64,000 nt of DNA from Planctomycetaceae bacterium. GTDB taxonomy: Bacteria > Planctomycetota > Planctomycetia > Pirellulales > Pirellulaceae. How positions within the stretch are numbered: position 1 is the stretch's first letter; each line of letters opens with the position of its first letter. Below, one piece after another: positions 55,498-64,000 of this stretch. A program made the position numbers and the translations under genes. Under the pieces are notes generated by a model. That model searched no databases and had not been told where the DNA came from. It was given only the letters and a program-made list of their open reading frames with translations. The stretch spans positions 226,294-290,293 of the forward strand of contig PAPJ01000008.1 in NCBI GenBank assembly GCA_002709045.1. The letters run 5' to 3'.

Positions 55498-55529
55498 AAA
55501 AGACCGTTTCTAATCCGAAACGGTCTTTT
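55496..55529. terminator. Bidirectional terminator between the DUF368 gene and rpsU
   Basis: The 9-bp arms GACCGTTTC and GAAACGGTC enclose a 6-nt loop. TTTT follows on the plus strand and a longer T-run on the minus strand, so it can end transcripts from both convergent genes. Confidence 0.9.
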
Positions 55530-55552
55530 GTGTCTGTAATGAGGCTAAAATC

Positions 55553-55741
55553 CTAGCCTAGGCGCGATTTTTGGGCACGTCGTTCTGCTCGTAGTCGTGC
55601 TCGTCGCTTAATATCACTTGGCTTTTCGTAAAACTTACGGCGACGCATCTCTTTCTTGAGACCACTTCGCATCACCAACTTACCAAAACGACGTACAGCT
55701 TCCTGAATCGTCTCTTTGTCACGAACGATTACTTTGACCAC
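55553..55741 (-). CDS. rpsU: 30S ribosomal protein S21
   Basis: A 62-residue very basic protein: [40 protein letters not shown] is the S21 pattern, followed by an Arg-rich tail. S21 sits near the anti-Shine-Dalgarno of 16S rRNA and helps initiation. The gene is monocistronic here, not next to dnaG/rpoD as in enterobacteria. It ends at the shared terminator. Confidence 0.95.
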   Translation of the reverse strand: MVKVIVRDKETIQEAVRRFGKLVMRSGLKKEMRRRKFYEKPSDIKRRARLRAERRAQKSRLG

Positions 55742-55875
55742 GGTTTTCGTGCCTACCTTTCAGCATCAATAATTTGTATCAGGTACAGTGAGCAGGAATT
55801 AATCCTGCGTAAACTAAAATTCTACACCGAGGATCGTCATCTTTACCACCCCCAATTTAACTCATTTTAGAAGAG

Positions 55876-57174
55876 TTATTTTTTGACTGCCAGGCTGGCA
55901 CAAACCAAATATTTATCGCTGCGGGCAAAGACATGCTTATTGGCATAGGCAGGATGGCTCCAACATACGCCATTTCGTCGACGCAGTTGATCTGCGGTGG
56001 GATCAATCAACTTGGCCCGACTAATTTCCGTCAGTCCCTGCGGCGAAAGCTGGCTAATAATAAGCTCACCCCGTTCGTTGAACATCCACACATTTTTCCC
56101 GTTTTTGACGAAGTGAATGGTACTCCAGCGGGCTCGGGGAGTGGCTGTTTGATCCTCCCAAACTCGCGATCCATCCTTGAGATCCAAACAACGCAGTTCT
56201 CCATAACTGTCGACACCATAAACATGACTGCCAAGGATAATTGGCGTACTAATAATCGAATGAATCCCTTCGGTATGAATTTCGTCTTCACCCGTCTTCT
56301 GCCAACGTTTTCTGATCGCCAGTTTGTCCGGATCCAGATCAATCAGCATACAGCCATCATAAAAACTGGTTAGGAAGAGCTGATTACCTGACTTAACAGG
56401 TGTCGCAACACCAATTGGCATACGACTCGGCGGCCACAAGTGCTGCCAGTAAACTTCCCCGGAAAGGGGTGCCAGACCAGCCACAGAATCACCGGTCCAA
56501 ACAACCACAACCTGCTTACCCGCCTGTTCAATCAACAGTGGCGATGCATAACATGCTCGTTCTCTAAGTGCAGTCCAGCGTTCTTTACCAGTTTCAATAT
56601 CAAATCCGGCAATAGTGGCTGTTTTTCCTCCGAGTTGGACAACTACAATGCCTTCGACGACAAGTGGAGAACCGGCAATACCCCAAATCGGCATTTGGAT
56701 GTCATATTCAGTATTTAGGTCATGCTGCCAGAGAACTTTACCTGTCTTGGCATCAAAACAATGAAAATGTCCCATCGCTCCTAATGCATATGCCTTACCG
56801 TCGATAACCGTCACTGCGGCACGCGGGCCAGCCGTATATCCGATCTTATATTCGCATTCATAGGTATATTCCCAAACAGTCTCTCCCGTTTCTTCGCTGA
56901 AACACAAAACCCTTTCAATTTGAACAGGTTCAGAAATACGATCCGTTAAAAACACCAACCCGTCAGCAACCGTTGGGGCACTATAGCCGGACCCAACCGG
57001 CACCCTCCATTTCAACGGAATTTCATCCGAATCAAAATTGGAAATAATCCCCGTTTCGTGCCAGACACCATCACGAGTTGGTCCCCGCCATTGCGGCCAG
57101 TCTTCCGAAGCAGCAGGGCTAACAGACAAAGCCCCGAGTAAAACTAGTGCAAAAGAAAAACGAATAGTTTGCAT
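55876..57174 (-). CDS. Secreted PQQ-type beta-propeller repeat protein
   Basis: A 432-residue protein. Starting at the ATG at 57174 (AGGTG 7 nt upstream) it has a clear signal peptide, QTIRFSFALVLLGALSVSPAASE, then DWPQWRGPTRDGVW, the standard opening of planctomycete propellers of this group. PQQ-like blade motifs recur, such as DAKTGKVLWQHDL, DIETGKERW and DLKDGSRVWED. No catalytic residues of PQQ dehydrogenases are evident, so it is more likely a binding or scaffold protein, perhaps BamB-like. A longer start at 57213 would add 13 residues. Confidence 0.85.
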   Translation of the reverse strand: MQTIRFSFALVLLGALSVSPAASEDWPQWRGPTRDGVWHETGIISNFDSDEIPLKWRVPVGSGYSAPTVADGLVFLTDRISEPVQIERVLCFSEETGETVWEYTYECEYKIGYTAGPRAAVTVIDGKAYALGAMGHFHCFDAKTGKVLWQHDLNTEYDIQMPIWGIAGSPLVVEGIVVVQLGGKTATIAGFDIETGKERWTALRERACYASPLLIEQAGKQVVVVWTGDSVAGLAPLSGEVYWQHLWPPSRMPIGVATPVKSGNQLFLTSFYDGCMLIDLDPDKLAIRKRWQKTGEDEIHTEGIHSIISTPIILGSHVYGVDSYGELRCLDLKDGSRVWEDQTATPRARWSTIHFVKNGKNVWMFNERGELIISQLSPQGLTEISRAKLIDPTADQLRRRNGVCWSHPAYANKHVFARSDKYLVCASLAVKK

Positions 57175-57438
57175 GACAGTCACCTGAAGGAACATAAATG
57201 GAGTCAATGACACGATTAAATACGTTACCCGAACCCGAGCAGCACGGATATTGTAACAGATTAAGCCCCAACCTTAACTCTGGGACGACATCGGAACGAT
57301 TGTTTTTTAACGGCAGGTTGAAATAAATTACTCTCGGTTCATCTTGGAGCAAATAGACAATTCCGCTAGATTATTCTTCAGTTTCAAGTAAACCGTTTGA
57401 ATTGATTTACCCCTTAAGCGGAAAGGATTCCGAAGAGG

Positions 57439-58497
57439 ATGACAGGCAAACAAATTACGCTGGGGCAACTTGTTGATTTGCTATCGGCCGAATTGCACGG
57501 AGATCCCGATTTTGTAGTCACAGATGCCGGAACTATTCGTGAATGCAAGTCAGACTGGATCACTTTTGCCAGTGACGAAAAGCACTTTCGGAAATTCGAA
57601 GATTCCGAAGCACAAGTGGCCATTGTCAGCTGCGCAATGCCCGAATCAGCGAAGATGACCATTCGAGTTGAAGACCCGGTTGCTTCATTCGCGCAAACAG
57701 TTCGGCTTTTTAGAAAGATGATGAAACCTCGGACCAAAGGTATTCATCCGTCTGCCATTGTTAGCGCAACTGCCCAACTCGGTAGTGAAATCACCATCGC
57801 TGCCGGAGTAATAATCGGAGATCATGTATCGATCGGTGACGGAAGCTGTGTTCTTGAAAACACTGTCTTAATGGACGGTTCGGAAATTGGCCGGCAGGTT
57901 ATCATCTTTCCTAACGTGACGATTTATGACAATACACGGATTGGCAATCGTTGCATCCTTCACGCAGGTTGCAAACTCGGATCCTATGGATTCGGCTATA
58001 GCTCCGTCGACGGCAGACATTTATTGTCAGATCAACTTGGCTACGTAGAAATAGAAGATGAAGTGGAAATTGGTGCCAACAGCTGTATCGACCGGGGCAC
58101 ATTTGGAAGTACTCTCATTGGCGAGGGAACCAAAATAGACAATCTGGTCCAGATCGGCCACAACTGTCAAATCGGAAAGCACAATCTTATCTGCGCCCAG
58201 GTCGGCATTGCCGGCAGTGCAGCTACAGGCGACTATGTTGTGATCGGTGGTCAGGCCGGAATCGCTGATCATGTAGAGATTAGTGCAAAAACGATGATCG
58301 GAGCTCAAAGCGGTGCTATCAGCGATTTGCAACAAGCTAATTACTTTGGCACTCCAGCTCGTCAAATTACTAAAGCCATGAAAGAATTTGCTGCACTACG
58401 TAAACTCCCGAAGATGATTAAGCAATTACGACAAATTGAGAAGCAATTAGAAGCCATCTCGGAAACAGCTGAATCTTCACAACAGGATGCAGCTTAA
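57439..58497 (+). CDS. lpxD: UDP-3-O-acylglucosamine N-acyltransferase
   Basis: A 352-residue LpxD, the third step of lipid A synthesis. The N-terminal uridine-binding domain (~1-100) precedes a left-handed beta helix of hexapeptide repeats (~105-310, such as IGDHVSIGDGSCV and IGNRCILHAGCKLGSYGFGYS). The catalytic His is in VQIGHNCQIGKHN. A C-terminal helix ends it. lpxI follows 2 nt after the stop. Together they indicate that the organism makes lipid A-like lipids and has an outer membrane. Confidence 0.94.
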   Translation: MTGKQITLGQLVDLLSAELHGDPDFVVTDAGTIRECKSDWITFASDEKHFRKFEDSEAQVAIVSCAMPESAKMTIRVEDPVASFAQTVRLFRKMMKPRTKGIHPSAIVSATAQLGSEITIAAGVIIGDHVSIGDGSCVLENTVLMDGSEIGRQVIIFPNVTIYDNTRIGNRCILHAGCKLGSYGFGYSSVDGRHLLSDQLGYVEIEDEVEIGANSCIDRGTFGSTLIGEGTKIDNLVQIGHNCQIGKHNLICAQVGIAGSAATGDYVVIGGQAGIADHVEISAKTMIGAQSGAISDLQQANYFGTPARQITKAMKEFAALRKLPKMIKQLRQIEKQLEAISETAESSQQDAA

Positions 58498-58499
58498 CC

Positions 58500-59420
58500 G
58501 TGAAAGAGGTTCCTGCACTAACTTCGGATAGCCGGCTCGAAGCTGAAGCGGTTGGATTAATGGCTGGTTGGGGAGAATATCCAGTCCTTGTGGCGCGTAG
58601 CCTTAAAAAGCAAGGGTACCGAGTCATTGGCGTTGGCATCAGAGGTCATGCCGATCCGCAACTGGCAAAAGAATGTGACGAATTTACGATGGGGCCGATT
58701 GGAAAAGTCGGCATGGCTATCCATTTTTTCAAGCAACATAATGCCCATCACATCACCTTTGCAGGCAAAATTCACAAAGTCAAAATCTTCAAACGATTCG
58801 CATGGCTCGACTACATTCCCGACAAGGCATCACTGAGAATGTTTTATGACTTTATGATTGCCAAAAAGAGTGATCGTAAAGACGACACTTTTCTGCTAGC
58901 ATTCGTAAATTTATTTGAACGGCATGGAGTCTCTGTACTACCGGCCACACATTTCGCACCGGAGTTACTCGTGAAGCAAGGCAACCTAACCGGCTCTAAA
59001 CTATCGAAGTCTCAGCAACTCGACATTCAGTTTGGCTGGGATCTGGCCAAACAAATGGGAGGTCTGGATGTAGGTCAGACTGTTGTCGTCAAAAATCAGG
59101 CTGTACTGGCTGTGGAGGCCGTAGAGGGGACAGATCTTTGCATTCAACGTGCCGGCGAATTATGTGCGCAGGGTGGTTTCACTGTGGTAAAAGTTGCGAA
59201 GCCGCAACAAGATAGCCGTTTCGATGTCCCGGCGGTGGGCGTGGGTACTCTGGAATCGATCAAGAAAGCCGGTGGCCATTGCCTTGCTATTGAAGCCGGG
59301 CATACCATCATGATCAACGAACCTGAAGTTATTGAATATGCCCGCAAGCAGCGAATAACCGTTGTCGCATTGAACGATGGGGTGGTTTCGGCGGAACACG
59401 ACCAGCTTGACGCTGCCTGA
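58500..59420 (+). CDS. lpxI: UDP-2,3-diacylglucosamine pyrophosphatase LpxI
   Basis: A 306-residue DUF1009 protein, the LpxI type that replaces LpxH in many non-enteric bacteria. Evidence: GLMAGWGEYPVLVARSLKKQGYRV at the N-terminus, HITFAGKIHKVKIFKRFAWLDY, QFGWDLAKQMGGLDVGQTVVVKNQAVLAVEAVEGTD, and FDVPAVGVGTLESIKKAGGHCLAIEAGHT at the C-terminus. It cleaves UDP-2,3-diacylglucosamine to lipid X. It starts with GTG only 2 nt after the lpxD stop, so translational coupling is likely. Confidence 0.93.
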   Translation: MKEVPALTSDSRLEAEAVGLMAGWGEYPVLVARSLKKQGYRVIGVGIRGHADPQLAKECDEFTMGPIGKVGMAIHFFKQHNAHHITFAGKIHKVKIFKRFAWLDYIPDKASLRMFYDFMIAKKSDRKDDTFLLAFVNLFERHGVSVLPATHFAPELLVKQGNLTGSKLSKSQQLDIQFGWDLAKQMGGLDVGQTVVVKNQAVLAVEAVEGTDLCIQRAGELCAQGGFTVVKVAKPQQDSRFDVPAVGVGTLESIKKAGGHCLAIEAGHTIMINEPEVIEYARKQRITVVALNDGVVSAEHDQLDAA

Positions 59421-59456
59421 TTTGTGACTGTTCTTTTCGAATAATATTGCCGACTT

Positions 59457-60158
59457 TTAGTCCAGTGAGTCCAGAGTAATAATTCGCGATATATCCGAAC
59501 AGTCAGCACGATTATCATTTTCGCCCACTGCAGTACGGTCAATCCAAATACCCTGCCAGCCCGCTTTCAATGCCGGTTGAATATCGTTATCTAACCGGTC
59601 ACCAATCAACGCAATCCGATTCGCAGCAATCCGAAGTCGCTGAGTAATTCCGGCGCAAAAACCAATCGCCGGTTTATTCCATCCCAGTTGAGCCGAATGA
59701 AACACATGCTGTACCTGATTCAGCACCGGATTCGAGTCTACAATTTTTTCCAATCGGCTATCGAAATTAGAAGCAATACCAAGCTCAAATCCGCGACTCA
59801 ACAAGCGTTCGAAACAGCCAGCCACATCGTCGTAAACTCCCCAGGATTCACTAGCAGCAAAATGATTCCATAACTCCTGAAACAAATCATCTCCCGCCGC
59901 TTTATATTCCGGGAAGGTACCTTCAACAACCTGCCTCCAGGCGATAACCGTAGAGGCTTCGGTAACCGGACTACGAGCATTCTCAGCATTAAAGACAGAC
60001 GAAAAAACATCTTTAAATCGTTTTAAGACCTGTTGCTGATCAAGATCATCTATATAACGACTTGCGATGTCAAAATAGGCCTGCGGAATCGAGGGTTGAG
60101 GAAAGATAATGGTTCCAACCGCATCAAATAATACAATCTTGATATTATCTGCAATCAT
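59457..60158 (-). CDS. HAD-superfamily hydrolase lacking the second catalytic Asp
   Basis: A 233-residue HAD protein: motif I is VLFDAVGTII, motif II is LGIASNFDSR and motifs III/IV include NKPAIGFCAG and IALIGDRLDNDIQPALKAGWQGIWIDR. In motif I the acid/base Asp of DxDGT is replaced by Val (DAVGT), as in HDHD3-like proteins and haloacid dehalogenases. The nucleophile Asp is kept. Substrate unknown; phosphatase activity is less certain because of the change. It converges on lpxI and lies 51 nt downstream of rseP. Confidence 0.85.
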   Translation of the reverse strand: MIADNIKIVLFDAVGTIIFPQPSIPQAYFDIASRYIDDLDQQQVLKRFKDVFSSVFNAENARSPVTEASTVIAWRQVVEGTFPEYKAAGDDLFQELWNHFAASESWGVYDDVAGCFERLLSRGFELGIASNFDSRLEKIVDSNPVLNQVQHVFHSAQLGWNKPAIGFCAGITQRLRIAANRIALIGDRLDNDIQPALKAGWQGIWIDRTAVGENDNRADCSDISRIITLDSLD

Positions 60159-60209
60159 CTTTCATCCATGCTAACTTAGCGTCACGCAAGCAATCCATTC
60201 CGCCAGTTT

Positions 60210-62288
60210 CTAGAACCACAGCCTGGCAATATCGTTGAAAACAATAAACACCATAAACCCCAGTAAGAGGAACATAAACATTACTGACAACGTTCCTTGA
60301 ATACGCTCACTTACAGGCTTTCGTGTAATCAGTTCAATTGTCAGAAACACAAAATGTCCACCATCCAAGACAGGAATTGGCAAGAAGTTTAAAATCGCCA
60401 GATTTGCACTAAGCATTGTCAGAAACAACAATAAACGAGTCACACTCTGAGATGCTTCATCTTGGGCAACCTTCATAATCATAACCGGTCCGCCCAGATC
60501 CTTTACCGAAGCCGTCCCGTCTGCGATCCAACCAAGTGTCTGACCAACGCGTTGCAGATCCTGCTTTGTACGAATCCATCCCTGCGATATGGCTTCTCCT
60601 AATCCTTCAACCTGATGAACTCGCTGCAGCGGACTAAACATGACTCCGCGTGAAGGTTGATAGCGGTCATCCAAAGCTGACCAGCGTGGAATAATTTCAA
60701 CCAATTCGTTTAATCCTTCACGTTCAAAAACCAGTTTTGTTTCAAACGCTGGATTAGCCAGCTGCGAACTGCCATGAACGTGAAACCAGGTCCAGTATTG
60801 CGACATGCTTCTCACAGCGAACAATTCATTATCAACATTTTCACTAGAATCTGCCCGCTTGATATACTGAGTTGCAACTAATTCGTCACCAACTAATATC
60901 TCTTCAACCGATGAGGCTGTTACAAGATGGTTGGTACTATAAGCCAGTCCCAGCGATGTTAGACAACCCACAGCATTTGGAACACGAGCCAAATGAGTAA
61001 TACCGCTTTGAAAATCTGGAACCGTAATTTCCACCAGTGCTGATTCCTCTTCCGAACCACGTCGTACGCTAAAGATCACTTCCTGTCCGTCATAAGCCGT
61101 TAAATACTGAGGCAGTTGAACTGCACCAACACTACTAAGATCGACTCCGTTAACCTTTTCAATCACGTCACCTAGCTGAAAACCCAGCCCAACTGCTTTG
61201 CTTCCCATCTGAAACGCAGTAATTGGCCCGATTCCTAAGACAAATCCGGGACCTTGCATCTTTAACGGTGGTATTGTCAGAGCGGTCTCAGACCCTGCTC
61301 GTAACACTTTGACTTGTACCGGCTCGCCAGGATTTTTTGCGAACGCCTCCTGAACTTCCCATCCCAGCCGTTGCCGTTTCTCTTTTGGCCCATAACCATC
61401 AAATGAAATGGCTGTACCTTCCACTTCGACAACCTCATCACCGGGCATTAATACTGGTTTAACTTCCTCACCTTTCTGATCGTGAAAGGCTGTCGTGAGG
61501 GCGACCGTGCTATTAGTTGCGTTCATAATTCCCACAGCCCGGTGTTTGCCATCTGCACTCACCGGCACGGGGACAACGTCACTGCTACGCGGTCGGCGTT
61601 GGCGATCAACCACTCGAAATGTAACGGCGTCTGAACCTTCCATGCCGGCCCCTATCACCGCATACTTCAGGTCCCAGGTATATCGATAGAAGAAGCTATC
61701 TTGATCAGCATCACTAAAACCAATCAGATCATAACCGGATTCCCACCCGGCTTCCCAAGCTGCTGAACCATAGGTTACCCCTCCAACAGAGGCCGGCTGA
61801 ATCGGGGTACCGATTTTATAAGCTACTGCTGCCATCAAAATTCCGAAAATCAGATTCATAATCACGCCAGCAGAAATAATCGCCATGCGTTGCGGCACAT
61901 TTTTAGCCGGATAACTTCGAGGATTCAGAACCTCCTCGCCATCTTCATTAAGTGTACGAATCCGGGCTGCTTCCTCTTCAGCCTGATTGAGATTATCATC
62001 CTGTCCGAGCATTTTGACATAACCACCAAGTGGAATAGTTCCAACACCATACTCAGTTTCACCCCACTGAAACTTAAAGATCGCCCCAGGCAATCTAAGC
62101 GGTCCTATTTTGATGGGGACATCAAAACCGACATAAAATTTGTCACACTGCACACCGCAGGCTTTAGCAACGAGAAAATGGCCAAGTTCATGAACAAAAA
62201 TGACAAAGCCAAGCCCAAGCAAAACTTTACCAATGTTCCAGGCACCTAACAAAAACCCGTCAAAGGACGCAGCAATTAAGGTTTCCAA
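60210..62288 (-). CDS. rseP: Site-2 protease RseP (RIP metalloprotease), expanded
   Basis: A 692-residue intramembrane zinc protease. The HExxH motif is FVHELGHFLVAKACG near residue 34; the LDG motif NFLPIPVLDGGHFVFL is near 639. Membrane helices lie at both ends, and a very long periplasmic region with at least two PDZ-like segments (VLMPGDEVVEVEG, GFQLGDVIEKVNG) lies between. E. coli RseP has 450 residues. The start is a TTG at 62288 with AGGAG 8 nt upstream; it overlaps the dxr stop by 13 nt. dxr-rseP adjacency is common in bacteria. RseP usually releases an extracytoplasmic sigma factor. Confidence 0.93.
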   Translation of the reverse strand: METLIAASFDGFLLGAWNIGKVLLGLGFVIFVHELGHFLVAKACGVQCDKFYVGFDVPIKIGPLRLPGAIFKFQWGETEYGVGTIPLGGYVKMLGQDDNLNQAEEEAARIRTLNEDGEEVLNPRSYPAKNVPQRMAIISAGVIMNLIFGILMAAVAYKIGTPIQPASVGGVTYGSAAWEAGWESGYDLIGFSDADQDSFFYRYTWDLKYAVIGAGMEGSDAVTFRVVDRQRRPRSSDVVPVPVSADGKHRAVGIMNATNSTVALTTAFHDQKGEEVKPVLMPGDEVVEVEGTAISFDGYGPKEKRQRLGWEVQEAFAKNPGEPVQVKVLRAGSETALTIPPLKMQGPGFVLGIGPITAFQMGSKAVGLGFQLGDVIEKVNGVDLSSVGAVQLPQYLTAYDGQEVIFSVRRGSEEESALVEITVPDFQSGITHLARVPNAVGCLTSLGLAYSTNHLVTASSVEEILVGDELVATQYIKRADSSENVDNELFAVRSMSQYWTWFHVHGSSQLANPAFETKLVFEREGLNELVEIIPRWSALDDRYQPSRGVMFSPLQRVHQVEGLGEAISQGWIRTKQDLQRVGQTLGWIADGTASVKDLGGPVMIMKVAQDEASQSVTRLLLFLTMLSANLAILNFLPIPVLDGGHFVFLTIELITRKPVSERIQGTLSVMFMFLLLGFMVFIVFNDIARLWF

Positions 62289-63433
62289 CGTAATATCTCC
62301 TCTCGGGCCCAACGGTCAATTTGAATGACTCGTTCTAAATCCGGGTTGGGGTCGTACTCATGATGGTTTAACACGTCTCGGCAAGCCGTGACGATTTGAG
62401 TGAATTTTAACCGGCCATGGAGAAAACCGGCAACCGCTGATTCGTTAGCAGCATTTAATACTGCCCCACAAGTTCCTCCACGTTCTGCCACTTCTCGTCC
62501 CAGCAACAAGGCCGGAAACCGCTCATAATCCGGTGGAACAAAATCACATTGAAATGCCTCCGACAAATCCAACTTGGCAGCCGGGCCTGCCCAACGATGC
62601 GGGTAAGACAGAGCATACTGGATCGGTAACTTCATATCCGGCGGGCTCATCTGAGCAAGCAGGCTACCATCACAAAACTCAACCATGGAATGTACAATTG
62701 ATTGCGGATGGATAACAACATCTATTTTGTCAATCGACAATCCGAATAGCCATCGAGCTTCAATTATTTCCAAAGCCTTGTTCATCATTGTCGCCGAATC
62801 GACTGTAATTTTCGGACCCATCTCCCAGGTAGGATGAGACAGGGCTTCCTCGACCGTCACATCTTCAAGTTGCCCAAGCGTGTGATTTCTAAAAGGACCT
62901 CCGCTGGCTGTCAGTATCACTCGAGCAACCTCTGAAGGTCGACCGCCCCGCATTGCCTGAAATATTGCACTATGTTCACTATCCACCGGCAAAATCGATA
63001 TACCCCGGTCACTGGCCAGCTGCATCACCAACGGCCCGGCCATCACCAATGTTTCTTTATTGGCCAGAGCAATTGTCTTACCCGCTTCAATTGCTGCCCA
63101 GGTTCCCTGCAATCCAGCACTACCGACGATCGCCGAAACAACGACGTCAACATCGTCACGCGTTGCAAGTTCAATAATTCCATCCTGTCCGGCCAATACG
63201 GAGGTTTGAACATTAACCGGCAAGGGGAAATTACTCAGCTGTGAATCGTCCGAAACAACCACTACTGCCGGTTCGAATTCAACTGCCTGCTGAGCCAGTA
63301 ATTCAAGGTTGGAGTGGCCGGTAATACCAACAACACGAAATCGCTCGGAAGACGCCCGGACAACATCTAAAGTGCTACAACCGATACTGCCGGTCGAGCC
63401 AAGAATTGCAATATTTTTTAAGTCTGAAGTCAT
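62276..63433 (-). CDS. dxr: 1-deoxy-D-xylulose 5-phosphate reductoisomerase
   Basis: A 385-residue Dxr, the first committed step of the MEP isoprenoid pathway. The NADPH motif is ILGSTGSIGCSTLDV; IALANKETLVMAG and LPVDSEHSAIFQAM contain the metal/substrate residues; ASGGPFRNH and MGPKITVDSATMMNKALEIIEA are conserved. Length is standard (~390). rseP overlaps its 3' end. ispE, a later pathway step, is ~8 kb away. Confidence 0.96.
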   Translation of the reverse strand: MTSDLKNIAILGSTGSIGCSTLDVVRASSERFRVVGITGHSNLELLAQQAVEFEPAVVVVSDDSQLSNFPLPVNVQTSVLAGQDGIIELATRDDVDVVVSAIVGSAGLQGTWAAIEAGKTIALANKETLVMAGPLVMQLASDRGISILPVDSEHSAIFQAMRGGRPSEVARVILTASGGPFRNHTLGQLEDVTVEEALSHPTWEMGPKITVDSATMMNKALEIIEARWLFGLSIDKIDVVIHPQSIVHSMVEFCDGSLLAQMSPPDMKLPIQYALSYPHRWAGPAAKLDLSEAFQCDFVPPDYERFPALLLGREVAERGGTCGAVLNAANESAVAGFLHGRLKFTQIVTACRDVLNHHEYDPNPDLERVIQIDRWAREEILRWKP

Positions 63434-63533
63434 TCTGTACCGAGCATAACAACGGTCGGGGAAGTACCTATTTTAGGAAGGGTTGGATAGTGCCGCAATA
63501 CAACGGGAATGAATGCGGGCAATGCTAGAGAAA

Positions 63534-64000
63534 TTATTCACTGGCAAATTCCGCAAACTCTGGTAACGATGTTTGAGCACCGCGACGAGTCACACTCAGA
63601 CTGGCAGCTCGAACTGCTAAAGCTACTGCCTCAGGAAATTCAACTGCTGCGGCTAACTGAGCTGCCAGCACTCCATTAAAACAATCTCCGGCGGCCGTCG
63701 TATCCCGTGCCTTGACCGGTGGAGCTTTCACTTCGAAGTATTCATCTTGATAAACAACAACCACACCTAGTGATCCCATCGTGACAACAACTGTACCTAT
63801 TCCAAATTGGCTTATGATTACTCGGGCCGCCTGCACTGCCGAACCGACATCACTTACCTGAATTCCGGATAACTTCCCGGCCTCATGTTCATTGGGGGTT
63901 AAAATATCTACATCATCCAAGACAGCATGGGCTGCAAGTCCCGGCACCACCGGAGCAGGATTAAGAATGATCGTAGCTCCACTTGCCTTACTGCGGCGAA
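63534..64000 (-). CDS. rbsK: Ribokinase-type PfkB sugar kinase, N-terminus off the right edge
   Basis: The last ~155 codons of a PfkB-family kinase. The in-window part begins with SKASGATIILNPAPV, the ribokinase ILNPAPA-like segment, then ILTPNEHEAGKLSG (the TxNxxE motif). The C-terminal ATP/anion-hole motif is DTTAAGDCFNG, where the usual GAGD is AAGD with the catalytic Asp kept. It most likely phosphorylates ribose or a related sugar. The open frame continues past the window edge; an internal GTG near 63950 is not the start. Confidence 0.82.
   Translation of the reverse strand, partial: RRSKASGATIILNPAPVVPGLAAHAVLDDVDILTPNEHEAGKLSGIQVSDVGSAVQAARVIISQFGIGTVVVTMGSLGVVVVYQDEYFEVKAPPVKARDTTAAGDCFNGVLAAQLAAAVEFPEAVALAVRAASLSVTRRGAQTSLPEFAEFASE

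Overview
The window looks like a chromosomal segment from a planctomycete (Planctomycetota, probably a moderate-GC Planctomycetaceae relative). This is an inference from gene content. The supporting genes are a secretin with a very long N-terminal extension, a YidC carrying a PDZ domain, a SpoVG split by a zinc ribbon, an orphan GGQ release-factor-like protein, several chaperonin sets, an archaeal-type phosphoglycerate mutase between hom and lysC, and a lipid A branch with LpxD and LpxI. Almost everything is core or conserved accessory chromosome. I see no transposase, phage, plasmid, tRNA, rRNA or CRISPR array.

Layout. 1-3134 (-): secretin, cut by the left edge. 3570-5691 (+): VWA protein, small unknown protein, SDR. 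5695-10180 (-): dehydroquinate-synthase-like cyclase, methyltransferase, GGQ protein, Zn/Cd-type P-ATPase. 10259-15068 (-): purM, a DsbD-like protein, a phosphotransferase-like protein. 15120-15467 (+): a PII protein. 15494-17812 (-): receiver-like protein, membrane protein, YacG, FmdB. 17827-23492 (-): a chaperone block transcribed groEL2-groES1-groEL1-dnaJ-grpE. 23969-25036 (-): M42 peptidase. 25277-29631 (+): hom-apgM-lysC, the threonine branch. 29662-38690 (-): bifunctional nuclease, valS, cimA with its leader, YhcH, ftsK. 38976-39845 (-): truB. 40094-42428 (+): hemB, hemL. 42439-43997 (-): two tandem phosphoesterases. 44163-44855 (+): tsaB. 44872-48668 (-): mnmE, yidC. 48817-50806 (-): groES2-groEL3. 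51331-52527 (+): zinc-ribbon membrane protein. 52634-54244 (-): spoVG, ispE. 54481-55497 (+): DUF368 transporter. 55553-57174 (-): rpsU, PQQ-type propeller. 57439-59420 (+): lpxD, lpxI. 59457-63433 (-): HAD protein, rseP, dxr. 63534-64000 (-): ribokinase, cut by the right edge.

Two regulatory arrangements stand out. First, both chaperonin operons, about 27 kb apart, carry excellent sigma-54 (-24/-12) promoters. About 160-240 bp upstream of each inferred transcription start lies a pair of 13-bp inverted repeats of the form TGYCA-N3-TGRCA (one of the four is degenerate). The two repeats of each pair are exactly 40 bp apart centre to centre at both loci. This suggests one enhancer-binding activator controls both chaperonin sets. 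I saw no CIRCE element. Second, the citramalate synthase gene cimA (isoleucine pathway) has its own promoter, a 31-codon leader ORF with 8 Ile and 5 Val codons, and then a terminator hairpin before the gene. That is the layout of a classical Ile-responsive transcription attenuator.

Several start codons were moved from the longest ORF to a site with a Shine-Dalgarno or a family-typical N-terminus: the phosphotransferase, YacG, groEL2, the bifunctional nuclease, ftsK, truB, hemL, spoVG, the propeller protein, rseP and the methyltransferase. All functional calls rest on reading motifs by eye; no database search was run.
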